DNA of 25,811 nucleotides. It comes from RGIG4608 sp964413365 (GTDB lineage Bacteria > Bacillota > Clostridia > Oscillospirales > CAG-272). The position numbers were made by a program, and so were the translations under genes. The notes under the pieces are model-generated. The model was not told where the DNA came from. It worked only from the letters and a program-made list of their open reading frames with translations, and did not search any database. Positions 15,844-22,608 of this stretch are shown one piece after another (position 1 is the stretch's first letter; each line of letters begins with the position of its first letter). The stretch covers positions 1 to 25,811 of the forward strand of contig CAYPRM010000018.1 of assembly GCA_964413365.1 (NCBI GenBank). Direction: 5' to 3'.

Positions 15844-16586
15844 AGCTCAAGCCCTATTCAAGGGAGGACTACGAGCTGCTCCCCGAGCCGAAATATATAA
15901 GATTTAAGTTCCGTAAGACGGGGGATCTGCAATATGTTTCCCATCTCGATCTGCAGACCGTTATGGGGAGGGTACTCATAAGGGCAAAGGCTCCGCTCTG
16001 GTATTCCAAGGGCTACAATCCCCACCCGAAGCTCATTTTCGCACTTCCTCTCTCCGTTGGAGTGCAGGGAGAGTGTGAATATCTTGACGTTCGTGTCGAG
16101 CGTGCCGTGCCGCCCACGGAGCTGATGGAGCATATAAATGCCGAGGTCACGGACGAGCTGAGATTTCTTGATGCGTATTACGCCGAGACGAGCTTTTCCG
16201 ACATTTATTGGTCGGAGTACGAGTATACGGTAAGGACCGAGGGCGCGGATGAGAAAATGGCGCAGGAGATGCAGACCATCCTCACAGCCGAGCACGCGGT
16301 CATTCAGAAGAAGGTCAAGGATAAGAGGGGCAATATCTCCTATAAGGATCAGGATATCGCACCGTATATAAGGGATGCTCGGGCGGTGTATGAGAATGGA
16401 GAGATCCACATTCGCGCCGTGCTCTCCGCCTCCATAAACCAAACGCATCCGCATATCAATCCCGACCACCTTATCGCCATTCTCAAGCGTGAGATGGGTA
16501 TCCTTCAAGGCTCGCCGCTCGATGAATATTATGATATCGTTCGCAAAAGAGTCTATCTTGAAGATGCACAAACGGATTTCAAATAA
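15822..16586 (+). CDS. TIGR03936 family radical SAM-associated protein (DUF2344)
   Basis: A 254-residue DUF2344 protein. Recognisable parts are IRFKFRKTGDLQYVSHLDLQ (residues 26-45), RVLIRAKAPLWYSKGYNPHPKL (near 49-70) and SVGVQGECEYLDV. It overlaps the radical SAM gene by 22 bp and has GGGAGGTGAG at 15807-15816 inside that gene, so coupled translation is likely. In many bacteria the two are fused or adjacent, implying a shared RNA-related or cofactor task; the function is not established. An RNase E/G gene often follows this pair in Firmicutes but is absent here, where a terminator and a convergent gene follow. Confidence 0.9.
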   Translation: MVSEKAVKLKPYSREDYELLPEPKYIRFKFRKTGDLQYVSHLDLQTVMGRVLIRAKAPLWYSKGYNPHPKLIFALPLSVGVQGECEYLDVRVERAVPPTELMEHINAEVTDELRFLDAYYAETSFSDIYWSEYEYTVRTEGADEKMAQEMQTILTAEHAVIQKKVKDKRGNISYKDQDIAPYIRDARAVYENGEIHIRAVLSASINQTHPHINPDHLIAILKREMGILQGSPLDEYYDIVRKRVYLEDAQTDFK

Positions 16587-16587
16587 C

Positions 16588-16612
16588 AAAAAACCGCCTT
16601 TAGGCGGTTTTT
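16588..16612. terminator. Bidirectional terminator between convergent genes
   Basis: AAAAACCGCC (about 16589-16598), loop TTTA, GGCGGTTTTT (16603-16612). A-tract on one side and T-tract on the other make it work for the DUF2344 operon and for the minus-strand methyltransferase. Confidence 0.93.
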
Positions 16613-16615
16613 GTT

Positions 16616-17746
16616 TTATTTTGATCTTGGCTTGTAGAATTGGTAGAGATTGCAGGGGATCATTCCGTTATAGAGGCGCTTTATCTTGTCGGCACGGCGA
16701 CCGTATTGGCGTTCAAAATCCTCCATTGATGTCAAAACGTAGATCTGCCACGGGTAGAAGTCTTCAAAGCGCCGTCCCATATCACGGTAGAGTGCGCGCG
16801 CCTCGCTCGGCGTCATCAGTCTCTCACCGTAGGGGGGATTGCAAATGATCGTGCCGCGTCTGTCGGGCTTTTCGATCCTTCTTGCGTCGGCGACAAAAAT
16901 GTTCAGATGATCCACCACGCCTGCACGCAGGGCGTTCTCGTAGGTGATGTCCGTCGCGTCCTCGTCAATGTCGGAGGCGTAGACCTCGATATTGGGATCG
17001 TCAATTATCGCCGCGCGCGCACGCTCGCGCTCGGAGGTCCAGATGCTACTCGGAATAAGGGGGAACTGCTCGGAGATAAAGCTCCGACCAAGCCCCGGGG
17101 CACGGTTCGTGAGGATCATTGCGGACTCAATGGCGATCGTGCCGGAGCCGCAGAAGGGATCCCAGATCAGCACATCACGTCTCGGGTGCGAGGTCAGCGC
17201 AAGAGCCGCCGCTAACGTTTCACGAAGCGGTGCGGCAACTGCGGCAGGTCGGTAGCCCCTCTTATGGAGTGATATACCGCTCGTGTCGATCATCAGGGAT
17301 GCGCGATCCTTGAATATGAAAAATTCTATTTGATATTTGATTCCGCTATTCTCCTCGAACCAGCTTATGCCGTATTTCTCCGCAAGTCTTGCGACCACTG
17401 CACGCTTGACTATGCTCTGGCAATCGGGTACGGAATATAGCTTGCTCCGTATCGCGTGGCCCTTCACGGGGAAGGCGTCAAAGCGTGAGATGTAATTTTC
17501 CCACGGGAGAGTGCGAGTGCCCTCAAAGAGGTCGTCGAAGGTATGGACGGGGAACTCACCGAGCTTGATGAATACGTGCTCTGCGAGGCGGAGATTGATA
17601 TTTGCACGCGCAATATCCGCAAGGTCGCCCTCAAATGTAACGCGGCCGTCCATCGTCTCGAGCCTTTTGCAGCCGAGGGCGTCGATCTCCTCACCGAGTA
17701 GCTTTTCGAGTCCGAAAAGGCAGGTCGCAACGAGTTGAAGCTTCAT
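16616..17746 (-). CDS. COG0116 class I SAM-dependent RNA methyltransferase (RlmL/YpsC-like)
   Basis: A 376-residue THUMP-domain methyltransferase, related to the N2-guanine enzymes acting on 23S rRNA (RlmL N-terminal module; YpsC in Bacillus). The start QLVATCLFGLEKLLGEEI is typical. A THUMP region occupies about 45-155, then the Rossmann domain with SAM motif DPFCGSGTIAIESA from D196 and catalytic NPPYGERL from N303. The ATG at 17746 is chosen because AAAGGA (plus-strand 17757-17762) precedes it and the frame further upstream lacks family character. A perfect promoter lies at 17781-17809. It ends at a terminator shared with the convergent operon. Target base not determined. Confidence 0.92.
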   Translation of the reverse strand: MKLQLVATCLFGLEKLLGEEIDALGCKRLETMDGRVTFEGDLADIARANINLRLAEHVFIKLGEFPVHTFDDLFEGTRTLPWENYISRFDAFPVKGHAIRSKLYSVPDCQSIVKRAVVARLAEKYGISWFEENSGIKYQIEFFIFKDRASLMIDTSGISLHKRGYRPAAVAAPLRETLAAALALTSHPRRDVLIWDPFCGSGTIAIESAMILTNRAPGLGRSFISEQFPLIPSSIWTSERERARAAIIDDPNIEVYASDIDEDATDITYENALRAGVVDHLNIFVADARRIEKPDRRGTIICNPPYGERLMTPSEARALYRDMGRRFEDFYPWQIYVLTSMEDFERQYGRRADKIKRLYNGMIPCNLYQFYKPRSK

Positions 17747-17780
17747 TTTTATCAGATCCTTTGCAAAAATTTCTATGTAT

Positions 17781-17809
17781 ATTATAAAGCATGGGAGGGC
17801 GTTTGTCAA
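17781..17809 (-). promoter_or_regulatory. Sigma-A promoter of the COG0116 methyltransferase
   Basis: Reading the minus strand, TTGACA (17809-17804) and TATAAT (17786-17781) are both perfect and separated by 17 bp. Confidence 0.93.
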
Positions 17810-17826
17810 CAGGGATTTGGTGCGGT

Positions 17827-17955
17827 GGTGGGCGTTTGTTTTTTTTGGGGGGAGCAAGCCCCTCCCCTACCAATTTGTGGCGAAGCCACGACATCATTCG
17901 CACGAAGTGCTAACATCATTTTGCCACAGGCAACATTTATGTTCGCTGTGCGAAC
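17827..17955 (-). repeat. Intact array of variable small hairpins with shared linker
   Basis: On the plus strand: GGGGAG...CTCCCC (17849-17867), GTGGC-GAA-GCCAC (17877-17889), GCAC-GAA-GTGC (17900-17910), TTGCC-ACA-GGCAA (17921-17933) and GTTCGC-TGT-GCGAAC (17941-17955). The last four have different stems, triloops, starts 20-23 bp apart, and linkers ACATCATT, AACATCATT and the shorter CATTTAT. Block 17827-17876 matches 1071-1118 in inverse orientation. It is a dispersed repeat in the 405-bp intergenic stretch 17747-18151, where I see no gene. Confidence 0.8.
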
Positions 17956-18076
17956 GAGGGGTGGGGTTTTGTGTTATTTTTGAGGGTTGACGATGGGGAT
18001 ATGGCACTATAGGGATTTCAAGATCAACGTGGAAAATCGGTCATCAAAAAAAGCGGTTTGCGTTTTCAAAAAAATC

Positions 18077-18106
18077 TTGACAAACCCATTGGATATATGC
18101 TATACT
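18077..18106 (+). promoter_or_regulatory. Sigma-A promoter of the AbrB-type regulator
   Basis: Perfect TTGACA at 18077-18082 and TATACT at 18101-18106 with an 18-bp spacer; A-tracts at 18046-18052 and 18068-18074 lie two turns apart upstream. Confidence 0.85.
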
Positions 18107-18118
18107 AAATCGAAAAAA

Positions 18119-18132
18119 TCCTACTTGTAGGA
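18119..18132. promoter_or_regulatory. Candidate operator palindrome
   Basis: TCCTAC-TT-GTAGGA is a perfect inverted repeat placed 13 bp after the -10 box, around the first transcribed bases and 20 bp before the AbrB-type start. The position suits autoregulation by the dimeric protein encoded next; this is inference. Confidence 0.5.
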
Positions 18133-18151
18133 AAAACACGGGGGTGAAGAA

Positions 18152-18394
18152 ATGCCAAAGGGAAAGCACATACTCGGAATGCCGAAGGGGAAACACATTT
18201 TCGGGACGGTGAAGGTCGGCGAGAAGGGGCAGATCTGTATTCCGAAGGAGGCACGCGAGCGGTACGGGATAAAGTCGGGGGACACGCTTCTTGTACTCGG
18301 CGACGATTCCCGTGGGATCATCATTTCCTCGCCCGACGCGGTGAGAAATGTTGCGCTCGACATTCTCGGCAAGGGATCCGAGGACGATCCGTAG
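18152..18394 (+). CDS. AbrB/MazE/SpoVT family DNA-binding protein
   Basis: An 80-residue protein with one swapped-hairpin domain: TVKVGEKGQICIPKEARERYGIKSGDTLLVLGDD (about residues 19-52) is the classic AbrB-type pattern. Such proteins dimerise and bind DNA as transition-state regulators or as antitoxins. No toxin gene is adjacent, so a regulator is favoured. The first 18 residues are a tandem duplication (MPKGKHILG then MPKGKHIFG), giving two in-frame ATGs; only the first has an RBS (GGGGGTGA at 18140-18147). It has its own promoter with a palindrome after it, and lies 51 bp upstream of the transporter gene with no terminator, so the two are probably cotranscribed. Confidence 0.88.
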   Translation: MPKGKHILGMPKGKHIFGTVKVGEKGQICIPKEARERYGIKSGDTLLVLGDDSRGIIISSPDAVRNVALDILGKGSEDDP

Positions 18395-18445
18395 CGGTCG
18401 CTCACAGCTTAGCTTTTATCAAAAAAAGAAAGGATATCTACATAT

Positions 18446-19387
18446 ATGACTTGGTTTATTTTTGCCCTTTGCACCACGCTTGCATGGGGTGTTGCAGATC
18501 TGTTTTACAAAAAGGGTGCTGATGAGACCGACAGGTACAGCCACCTCAAGACTACCATGTGGGTGGGCGTTGTGATGGGACTTTACGCGACGTATCTTAT
18601 CACACTCGGCGGTGTGGATTTCGATCCCATAAATATGTTGATCTATCTCCCCGTTTCCGCCATGTACATTCTTTCGATGGCGATAGGCTATTTTGGTCTG
18701 CGCTATCTCGACCTCTCCATCAGCTCGCCCATACAGAATGCCTCCGGTGCGGTCGCGGCGGTGCTTTTATTCATCTTTGTCGGCGACAGCATTGACATTT
18801 TCACAGGTCTTGCGATCGTTGCGATCTGTGTCGGCGTCTTTCTGCTCGGCGTTTTCGAAAAGCAGAGTGGGGAGCTTGACGCACTTACACCCGAGGACAG
18901 GAAGTACAAGATCGGCTTTATTGCGTTCATGATGCCGATACTCTACTGCATTATCGACTCGCTCGGAACGTTCTTTGACGGCTATTATCTCGACGATATC
19001 GACTCCACGCCCCTGCGAAACGTTACCGAGGAGAATTTTGAGGACGTGGCGAACGTTGCGTATATGTACACCTTCCTTATCGTGGCGGCGGTGATATTCG
19101 TCTACCTCAAATTTATCAAGAGGGAGCGTATAGAGCTTCCGAAGCAGAAGAACAGGATCATTGCCGCAGGTGCGGAGACGCTCGGACAGATCACATACGT
19201 TTACGCGATCAGCGGTGTTGCGGTGGTCGCCGCTCCGATGATCAGCTCCTACTGCATCGTCAGTCTTATTCTCTCGAGGATCTTCTTGAAGGAAAGGCTC
19301 ACGTGGAAGCAGTATATCTCGGTCGGACTTGTGGTCGCGGGAATACTTGCACTCGGCATTATTGACGGGATCAACGGTGATGTTTGA
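18446..19387 (+). CDS. EamA/DMT family transporter
   Basis: A 313-residue inner-membrane protein with about ten predicted helices in two halves, each starting like an EamA domain (FIFALCTTLAWGVADLFYKK; the second half about residues 155-310). The halves are split by a polar loop near 137-155 (EKQSGELDALTPEDRKYK). An unusual soluble insertion rich in D, E and N (YYLDDIDSTPLRNVTEENFED) lies near 180-200 in the second half. Substrate unknown; DMT members export or import metabolites and amino acids. AAAGGA at 18429-18434 precedes the ATG. It is probably cotranscribed with the AbrB-type regulator, which may set its expression. A strong terminator follows. Confidence 0.88.
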   Translation: MTWFIFALCTTLAWGVADLFYKKGADETDRYSHLKTTMWVGVVMGLYATYLITLGGVDFDPINMLIYLPVSAMYILSMAIGYFGLRYLDLSISSPIQNASGAVAAVLLFIFVGDSIDIFTGLAIVAICVGVFLLGVFEKQSGELDALTPEDRKYKIGFIAFMMPILYCIIDSLGTFFDGYYLDDIDSTPLRNVTEENFEDVANVAYMYTFLIVAAVIFVYLKFIKRERIELPKQKNRIIAAGAETLGQITYVYAISGVAVVAAPMISSYCIVSLILSRIFLKERLTWKQYISVGLVVAGILALGIIDGINGDV

Positions 19388-19414
19388 GGTCGGAAACGTT
19401 ACAAATTGGCACAA

Positions 19415-19451
19415 AATGGGCTTCGCGCAGCTGCGAAGCCCATTGTTTTTT
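19415..19451 (+). terminator. Intrinsic terminator after the EamA transporter
   Basis: AATGGGCTTCGC (19415-19426) pairs perfectly with GCGAAGCCCATT (19433-19444), loop GCAGCT, followed by G and six T. Confidence 0.94.
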
Positions 19452-19532
19452 ATCGATATTTGAGATTTTTATACACGGGGACAAGGCTATTTGCAAGCTG
19501 TAATTTACAGTTATGCTGCGAGGGCTTTGCTG

Positions 19533-20486
19533 CTAAAAGACTGTTTCGACTATTTTAGGGCAGCCTGTGGGGGAATACTGCCACGTTTCGATATGGCTTA
19601 TCCGTGTTGGATCGATGTAATATTTCAGCTCGCCGAGTGTGGGGCAGGGGGCATAGTCGATGAGGACCAATTTTATTTTCATTTTTTCGGGAATTATGCT
19701 TTTTATGTAGACCGACACTCCGTCGCCGACTCTGACATCACGCAATGTCGGATCGTCCGCTCTCGGCTCGGCGAGCCCTGCGAGATTCGGTGTCAGCTCG
19801 ACGAATACCCCATATTCCTCAATGCTCCGCACCACTCCGCTCACGGTCTGACCTGCGCAAAAGCCTCTGACGTTCTCCAACCACGTTCCGAGAAGCTCCT
19901 TAAGCGTTACGTATATTCTCCCCGTTTGCAGGTCGTTCGATCTGACCGCGACGCTGAGCTGTGCGCCGACGCCGAGCCTATCCGAGGGGTGGCTGATCCT
20001 TGAGACGGATATACAGTCGATCGAGAGCAGGGAGCAGATGCCGCAACCGATATCCACGAACGCTCCGAAGGTATCAAGGTGTGTTACGGTGGCAGGAATT
20101 ATATCCCCCGAGAGCAGGGAATTGAGGTAGAGGCTACGGCACTCCGCCTGTGCGGCACGGCGTGAGAGGATGGCGCGCGGTGCGGCTCCCGAGGTATCGA
20201 GTGCAAGCACCTTGAAGCACACGGGCTTGCCCACGCGGCTGATTATTGCTATATCCTTGACGCTCTCGCCCTCGCCGCAGAGCACACATTCCTCCCTTGG
20301 AATTATCCCCTCGATCTCTCCGAGCTCCACGTGCAGGTCGAGGTCTCCGTCGCAGAGGACCACTCTCCCCTCAAGTATCCTGCCCTCGTGCATGGCATGC
20401 TCAAGCCCCGAGATACTCGAGGTGCAGAGCAGATTTTCCTGTGTATAAAGATTTCTGCCCTCGGGCAGATAGCAGTTGTAATTCAT
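19533..20486 (-). CDS. Protein with three S1 RNA-binding domains
   Basis: A 317-residue protein resembling the short S1-like proteins of Firmicutes. Three S1-type OB folds are visible: about 35-110 (divergent), 127-197 (GDIIPATVTHLDTFGAFVDIGCG) and 211-276 (GQTVSGVVRSIEEYGVFVELTPNLAGLAE). The second and third have the usual GAFVD/GVFVE core; the first has lost it. The C-terminus (about 280-317) is unrelated to S1 repeats. Likely role: binding mRNA or rRNA in translation or RNA stability. It is not full-length ribosomal protein S1, nor the ispH fusion seen in some Clostridia. On the minus strand a GAGAGGA-type RBS lies upstream. The next gene, rplM, is divergently transcribed from a 257-bp A-rich intergenic region. 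Confidence 0.82.
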   Translation of the reverse strand: MNYNCYLPEGRNLYTQENLLCTSSISGLEHAMHEGRILEGRVVLCDGDLDLHVELGEIEGIIPREECVLCGEGESVKDIAIISRVGKPVCFKVLALDTSGAAPRAILSRRAAQAECRSLYLNSLLSGDIIPATVTHLDTFGAFVDIGCGICSLLSIDCISVSRISHPSDRLGVGAQLSVAVRSNDLQTGRIYVTLKELLGTWLENVRGFCAGQTVSGVVRSIEEYGVFVELTPNLAGLAEPRADDPTLRDVRVGDGVSVYIKSIIPEKMKIKLVLIDYAPCPTLGELKYYIDPTRISHIETWQYSPTGCPKIVETVF

Positions 20487-20669
20487 TGTTCTATCCCTAT
20501 CCTCTCTTTTTGCTTTTTTTATATAAGAATATTGCGGTCTGCGAAAAAATATTCAAAAAAAATTTGAAAATGCACGTGAGGAAAAGTGAGCAAATTGGGT
20601 GAAAAAGAGAGAAAACGAGAGCTTGGTGGGCGATAAATCAAATTCTCCAAAAAAGTTTTCAAAAACCTA

Positions 20670-20698
20670 TTGACAAAGCTCCAAACAAGTGCTATAAT
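20670..20698 (+). promoter_or_regulatory. Sigma-A promoter of rplM-rpsI
   Basis: Perfect TTGACA at 20670-20675 and TATAAT at 20693-20698 with a 17-bp spacer. A-tracts at 20649-20654 and 20661-20665 lie directly upstream. The leader is only about 40 nt, too short for a large ribosomal leader structure. Confidence 0.95.
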
Positions 20699-20743
20699 GT
20701 GCAAGGTAAAAAATCAAACACAATTTTTTGGAGGATTATTTTA

Positions 20744-21172
20744 ATGTCTACTTTTTTTGCAAAAGCAGAGACCATTGAAAGAAAATGGTACGTTATAGAC
20801 GCTGCAAATAAGCCCCTTGGAAGAACTGCAGTTGCGGCTGCTAACATTCTTCGCGGCAAGCACCGTCCCGAATTCACTCCCAATACCGATTGCGGTGAGT
20901 TCGTTATCATCATCAATGCTGATAAGGCAGTTCTCACGGGCAGAAAGCTCGAGCAGAAGTATTATTATCATCATTCCGGCTACATCGGCGGCATGAAGTC
21001 GGTTCAGTACAAGACTCTTATGGCTACCAAGCCCGAGCTCGCTATGACGCTGGCTGTTAAGGGAATGCTTCCTCACAACACCCTCGGTGCAAAGGCTGCA
21101 ACTCGCCTTAAGGTCTACGCAGGCGCTAACCACAAGCACGAGGCTCAGAAGCCCGTCGCTGTTGAAGTTTAA
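20744..21172 (+). CDS. rplM: 50S ribosomal protein L13
   Basis: A 142-residue L13, an early-assembly protein of the large subunit. Signatures: KWYVIDAANKPLGRTAVAAA, the Y-HHSGYIGGMKS segment and AVKGMLPHNTLGAKAATRLKVY. The ATG at 20744 is set by GGAGG at 20730-20734; an in-frame start further upstream would precede any RBS. It forms the conserved rplM-rpsI pair with the next gene, 20 bp downstream. Codon usage differs from the neighbours (more GCT/GTT and AAG, fewer rare codons), as expected for a highly expressed gene. Confidence 0.98.
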   Translation: MSTFFAKAETIERKWYVIDAANKPLGRTAVAAANILRGKHRPEFTPNTDCGEFVIIINADKAVLTGRKLEQKYYYHHSGYIGGMKSVQYKTLMATKPELAMTLAVKGMLPHNTLGAKAATRLKVYAGANHKHEAQKPVAVEV

Positions 21173-21192
21173 GGAAAGGTAGGACGAACAGA

Positions 21193-21594
21193 ATGTATAC
21201 AAGCTCAAAGCCCTATTTTTACGGCACAGGTAGAAGAAAGAAGTCCGTTGCACGCGTTCGCATAGTTCCCGGTACGGGCGTTATCACGATCAACGGCAAG
21301 GATATTGATACTTATTTCGGTCTTGAGACTCTCAAGCTCATCGTAAACCAGCCCTTCGGCGTTACAGGCACAGAGGGTAAGTGGGACATCATCGCCCTCG
21401 TAAACGGCGGTGGCTTCTCCGGTCAGGCAGGCGCTATCCGTCACGGACTTGCGCGCGCACTCGTCGCTGCTGATGAGGCAAATAAGCCCGCTCTTAAGGC
21501 TGCAGGCTTCCTCACCCGCGATCCTCGTATGAAGGAAAGAAAGAAGTACGGACTCAAGGGCGCTCGTCGTGCTCCTCAGTTCTCGAAGAGATAA
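21193..21594 (+). CDS. rpsI: 30S ribosomal protein S9
   Basis: A 133-residue S9, whose basic C-terminal tail contacts P-site tRNA in the small subunit. Signatures: YFYGTGRRKKSVARVRIVPG at the start, NGGGFSGQAGAIRHGLARAL in the middle, and RDPRMKERKKYGLKGARRAPQFSKR at the end with the conserved terminal KR. An AAAGGTAGGA-type RBS precedes it. It is cotranscribed with rplM and terminated at 21635-21664. Confidence 0.98.
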   Translation: MYTSSKPYFYGTGRRKKSVARVRIVPGTGVITINGKDIDTYFGLETLKLIVNQPFGVTGTEGKWDIIALVNGGGFSGQAGAIRHGLARALVAADEANKPALKAAGFLTRDPRMKERKKYGLKGARRAPQFSKR

Positions 21595-21634
21595 TTGCTT
21601 CTTTTCCAAACGGGAAAACAGAAAAATTCAAATC

Positions 21635-21664
21635 AGATCGCCGCGCGAGCGGCGATCTTTTTTT
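21635..21664 (+). terminator. Intrinsic terminator after rpsI
   Basis: AGATCGCCGC (21635-21644), loop GCGA, GCGGCGATCT (21649-21658), T-run to 21664. Confidence 0.95.
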
Positions 21665-21757
21665 ATGGCTTTGGGGATTTTTTAATATAATTATTTAACA
21701 TATCTTCGATTATCGTTGGTTTTGGTACAGGATCTGACATATTTTTCGCAGTGGCGG

Positions 21758-21766
21758 TGGTATAAT
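21758..21766 (+). promoter_or_regulatory. Possible extended -10 promoter of the spoIIA operon
   Basis: TGG-TATAAT forms an extended -10 about 30 bp before the spoIIAA start. No good -35 lies 17 bp upstream. In Bacillus this operon uses sigma-H; I cannot see a convincing sigma-H site, so the assignment is tentative. Confidence 0.5.
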
Positions 21767-21795
21767 ATGGAAAAGGGACGAAGGAGGACGTGAAA

Positions 21796-22152
21796 ATGAG
21801 GGAAGGAAAGGGACTTTTTGAGCACGAGGTTACGGGGGATGAGTTAGTGATAAGGCTTTTTGGCGAGATCGACCATCACAGTGCTGTGAATGTACGCTCG
21901 GAGATCGACGGGTTGATATTCGAGACACGGCCGCGGAGGGTGATACTCGATCTATCGCGCGTGAGCTTTATGGATTCCTCGGGGCTTGGGCTGATAATGG
22001 GCAGGTATTCGCTCGCAAAGCAGCTTGGCGGAGTTTTATTACTTCGCTCGCCGACCTCGGCGGTGATGAGGATACTGAGCCTTGCGGGAATGGAGAGGAT
22101 CGTAAGGATCGAGAAAAATTTTGAGGAGGATGATACGGATGAGGAGAAGTGA
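21796..22152 (+). CDS. spoIIAA: Anti-sigma F factor antagonist SpoIIAA
   Basis: A 118-residue STAS-domain protein. Unphosphorylated, it binds SpoIIAB and frees sigma F in the forespore; SpoIIAB inactivates it by phosphorylating a serine. The site is visible in SFMDSSGLGLIMGRY: S61/S62, corresponding to Ser58 of the Bacillus protein. The N-terminal strand GDELVIRLFGEIDHHSA is typical. The ATG at 21796 is preferred over a GTG at 21790 because AAGGAGGA (21781-21788) is then correctly spaced. The acidic C-terminal tail (KNFEEDDTDEEK) arises partly from overlap with the spoIIAB start. First gene of spoIIAA-spoIIAB-sigF. Confidence 0.95.
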   Translation: MREGKGLFEHEVTGDELVIRLFGEIDHHSAVNVRSEIDGLIFETRPRRVILDLSRVSFMDSSGLGLIMGRYSLAKQLGGVLLLRSPTSAVMRILSLAGMERIVRIEKNFEEDDTDEEK

Positions 22153-22591
22153 GAGGTATGCGCCCGTGGTCAATTCGATGAAGCTGACCTTGCCGTCAAG
22201 CTCGGTGAACGAGGGTGTGGCGCGGAGTGCGGTTGCTGCGTTTTGCGCGCAGCTCGATCCGACGGTGGCGGAGCTTGCGGACATAAGGTGTGCGGTGAGT
22301 GAGGCGGTAACCAACTGCATCGTGCACGCCTATCGGGACAGGATAGGCGAGATATACATAACGGTGGATCTCTTGGAGAGCGGTGTCGTGCGGATCAAGA
22401 TAAGGGATCGCGGCTGTGGAATCGACGACGTGAGGGGAGCGCGTGAGCCTCTTTTTACCACGGATCGCGCAGGCGAGAGAAGCGGAATGGGCTTTACTGT
22501 AATGGAGAGCTTTAGTGACGCTATGAGCGTTTCATCGCGCGTGGGCAAGGGAACTACCGTTGTTCTATACAAAAGGATAGGCGGCCGCTGA
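22139..22591 (+). CDS. spoIIAB: Anti-sigma F factor / serine kinase SpoIIAB
   Basis: A 150-residue GHKL-fold kinase that holds sigma F inactive and phosphorylates SpoIIAA. The ATP-binding boxes are intact: N-box SEAVTNCIVHAY (E55, N59), G1 box RDRGCGI (D90), and the lid/G2 sequence REPLFTTDRAGERSGMGF with GERSGMG at 112-118, close to the Bacillus protein. The ATG at 22139 is selected because GAGGAGGA (22123-22130) lies 8 bp upstream. It overlaps spoIIAA by 14 bp, consistent with coupled, balanced translation of the partner proteins. An RR-rich start (MRRSERYAPVVNSMKLTLPS) is slightly longer than in Bacillus; a downstream ATG (MKLTLP) would give a more usual length. Confidence 0.95.
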   Translation: MRRSERYAPVVNSMKLTLPSSSVNEGVARSAVAAFCAQLDPTVAELADIRCAVSEAVTNCIVHAYRDRIGEIYITVDLLESGVVRIKIRDRGCGIDDVRGAREPLFTTDRAGERSGMGFTVMESFSDAMSVSSRVGKGTTVVLYKRIGGR

Positions 22592-22608
22592 GGTCGCCGA
22601 GTGGTACG

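Noticed and set aside
17941..17955. LexA-type SOS box in GTTCGCTGTGCGAAC
   Set aside because: The Firmicute box has the order GAAC...GTTC; here the arms are reversed and the site belongs to the hairpin repeat.
19498..19510. CTGTAA-T-TTACAG palindrome as a terminator of the S1-domain gene
   Set aside because: The stem is short and AT-rich, and no T-run follows on the minus strand; function cannot be supported.
20699..20743. Autoregulatory L13 leader structure
   Set aside because: The leader between promoter and start is only about 40 nt and shows no hairpin.
21729..21766. Sigma-H promoter for spoIIA starting from AGGAT at 21729
   Set aside because: No GAAT-type -10 lies at the required distance; the only good element is TATAAT at 21761.
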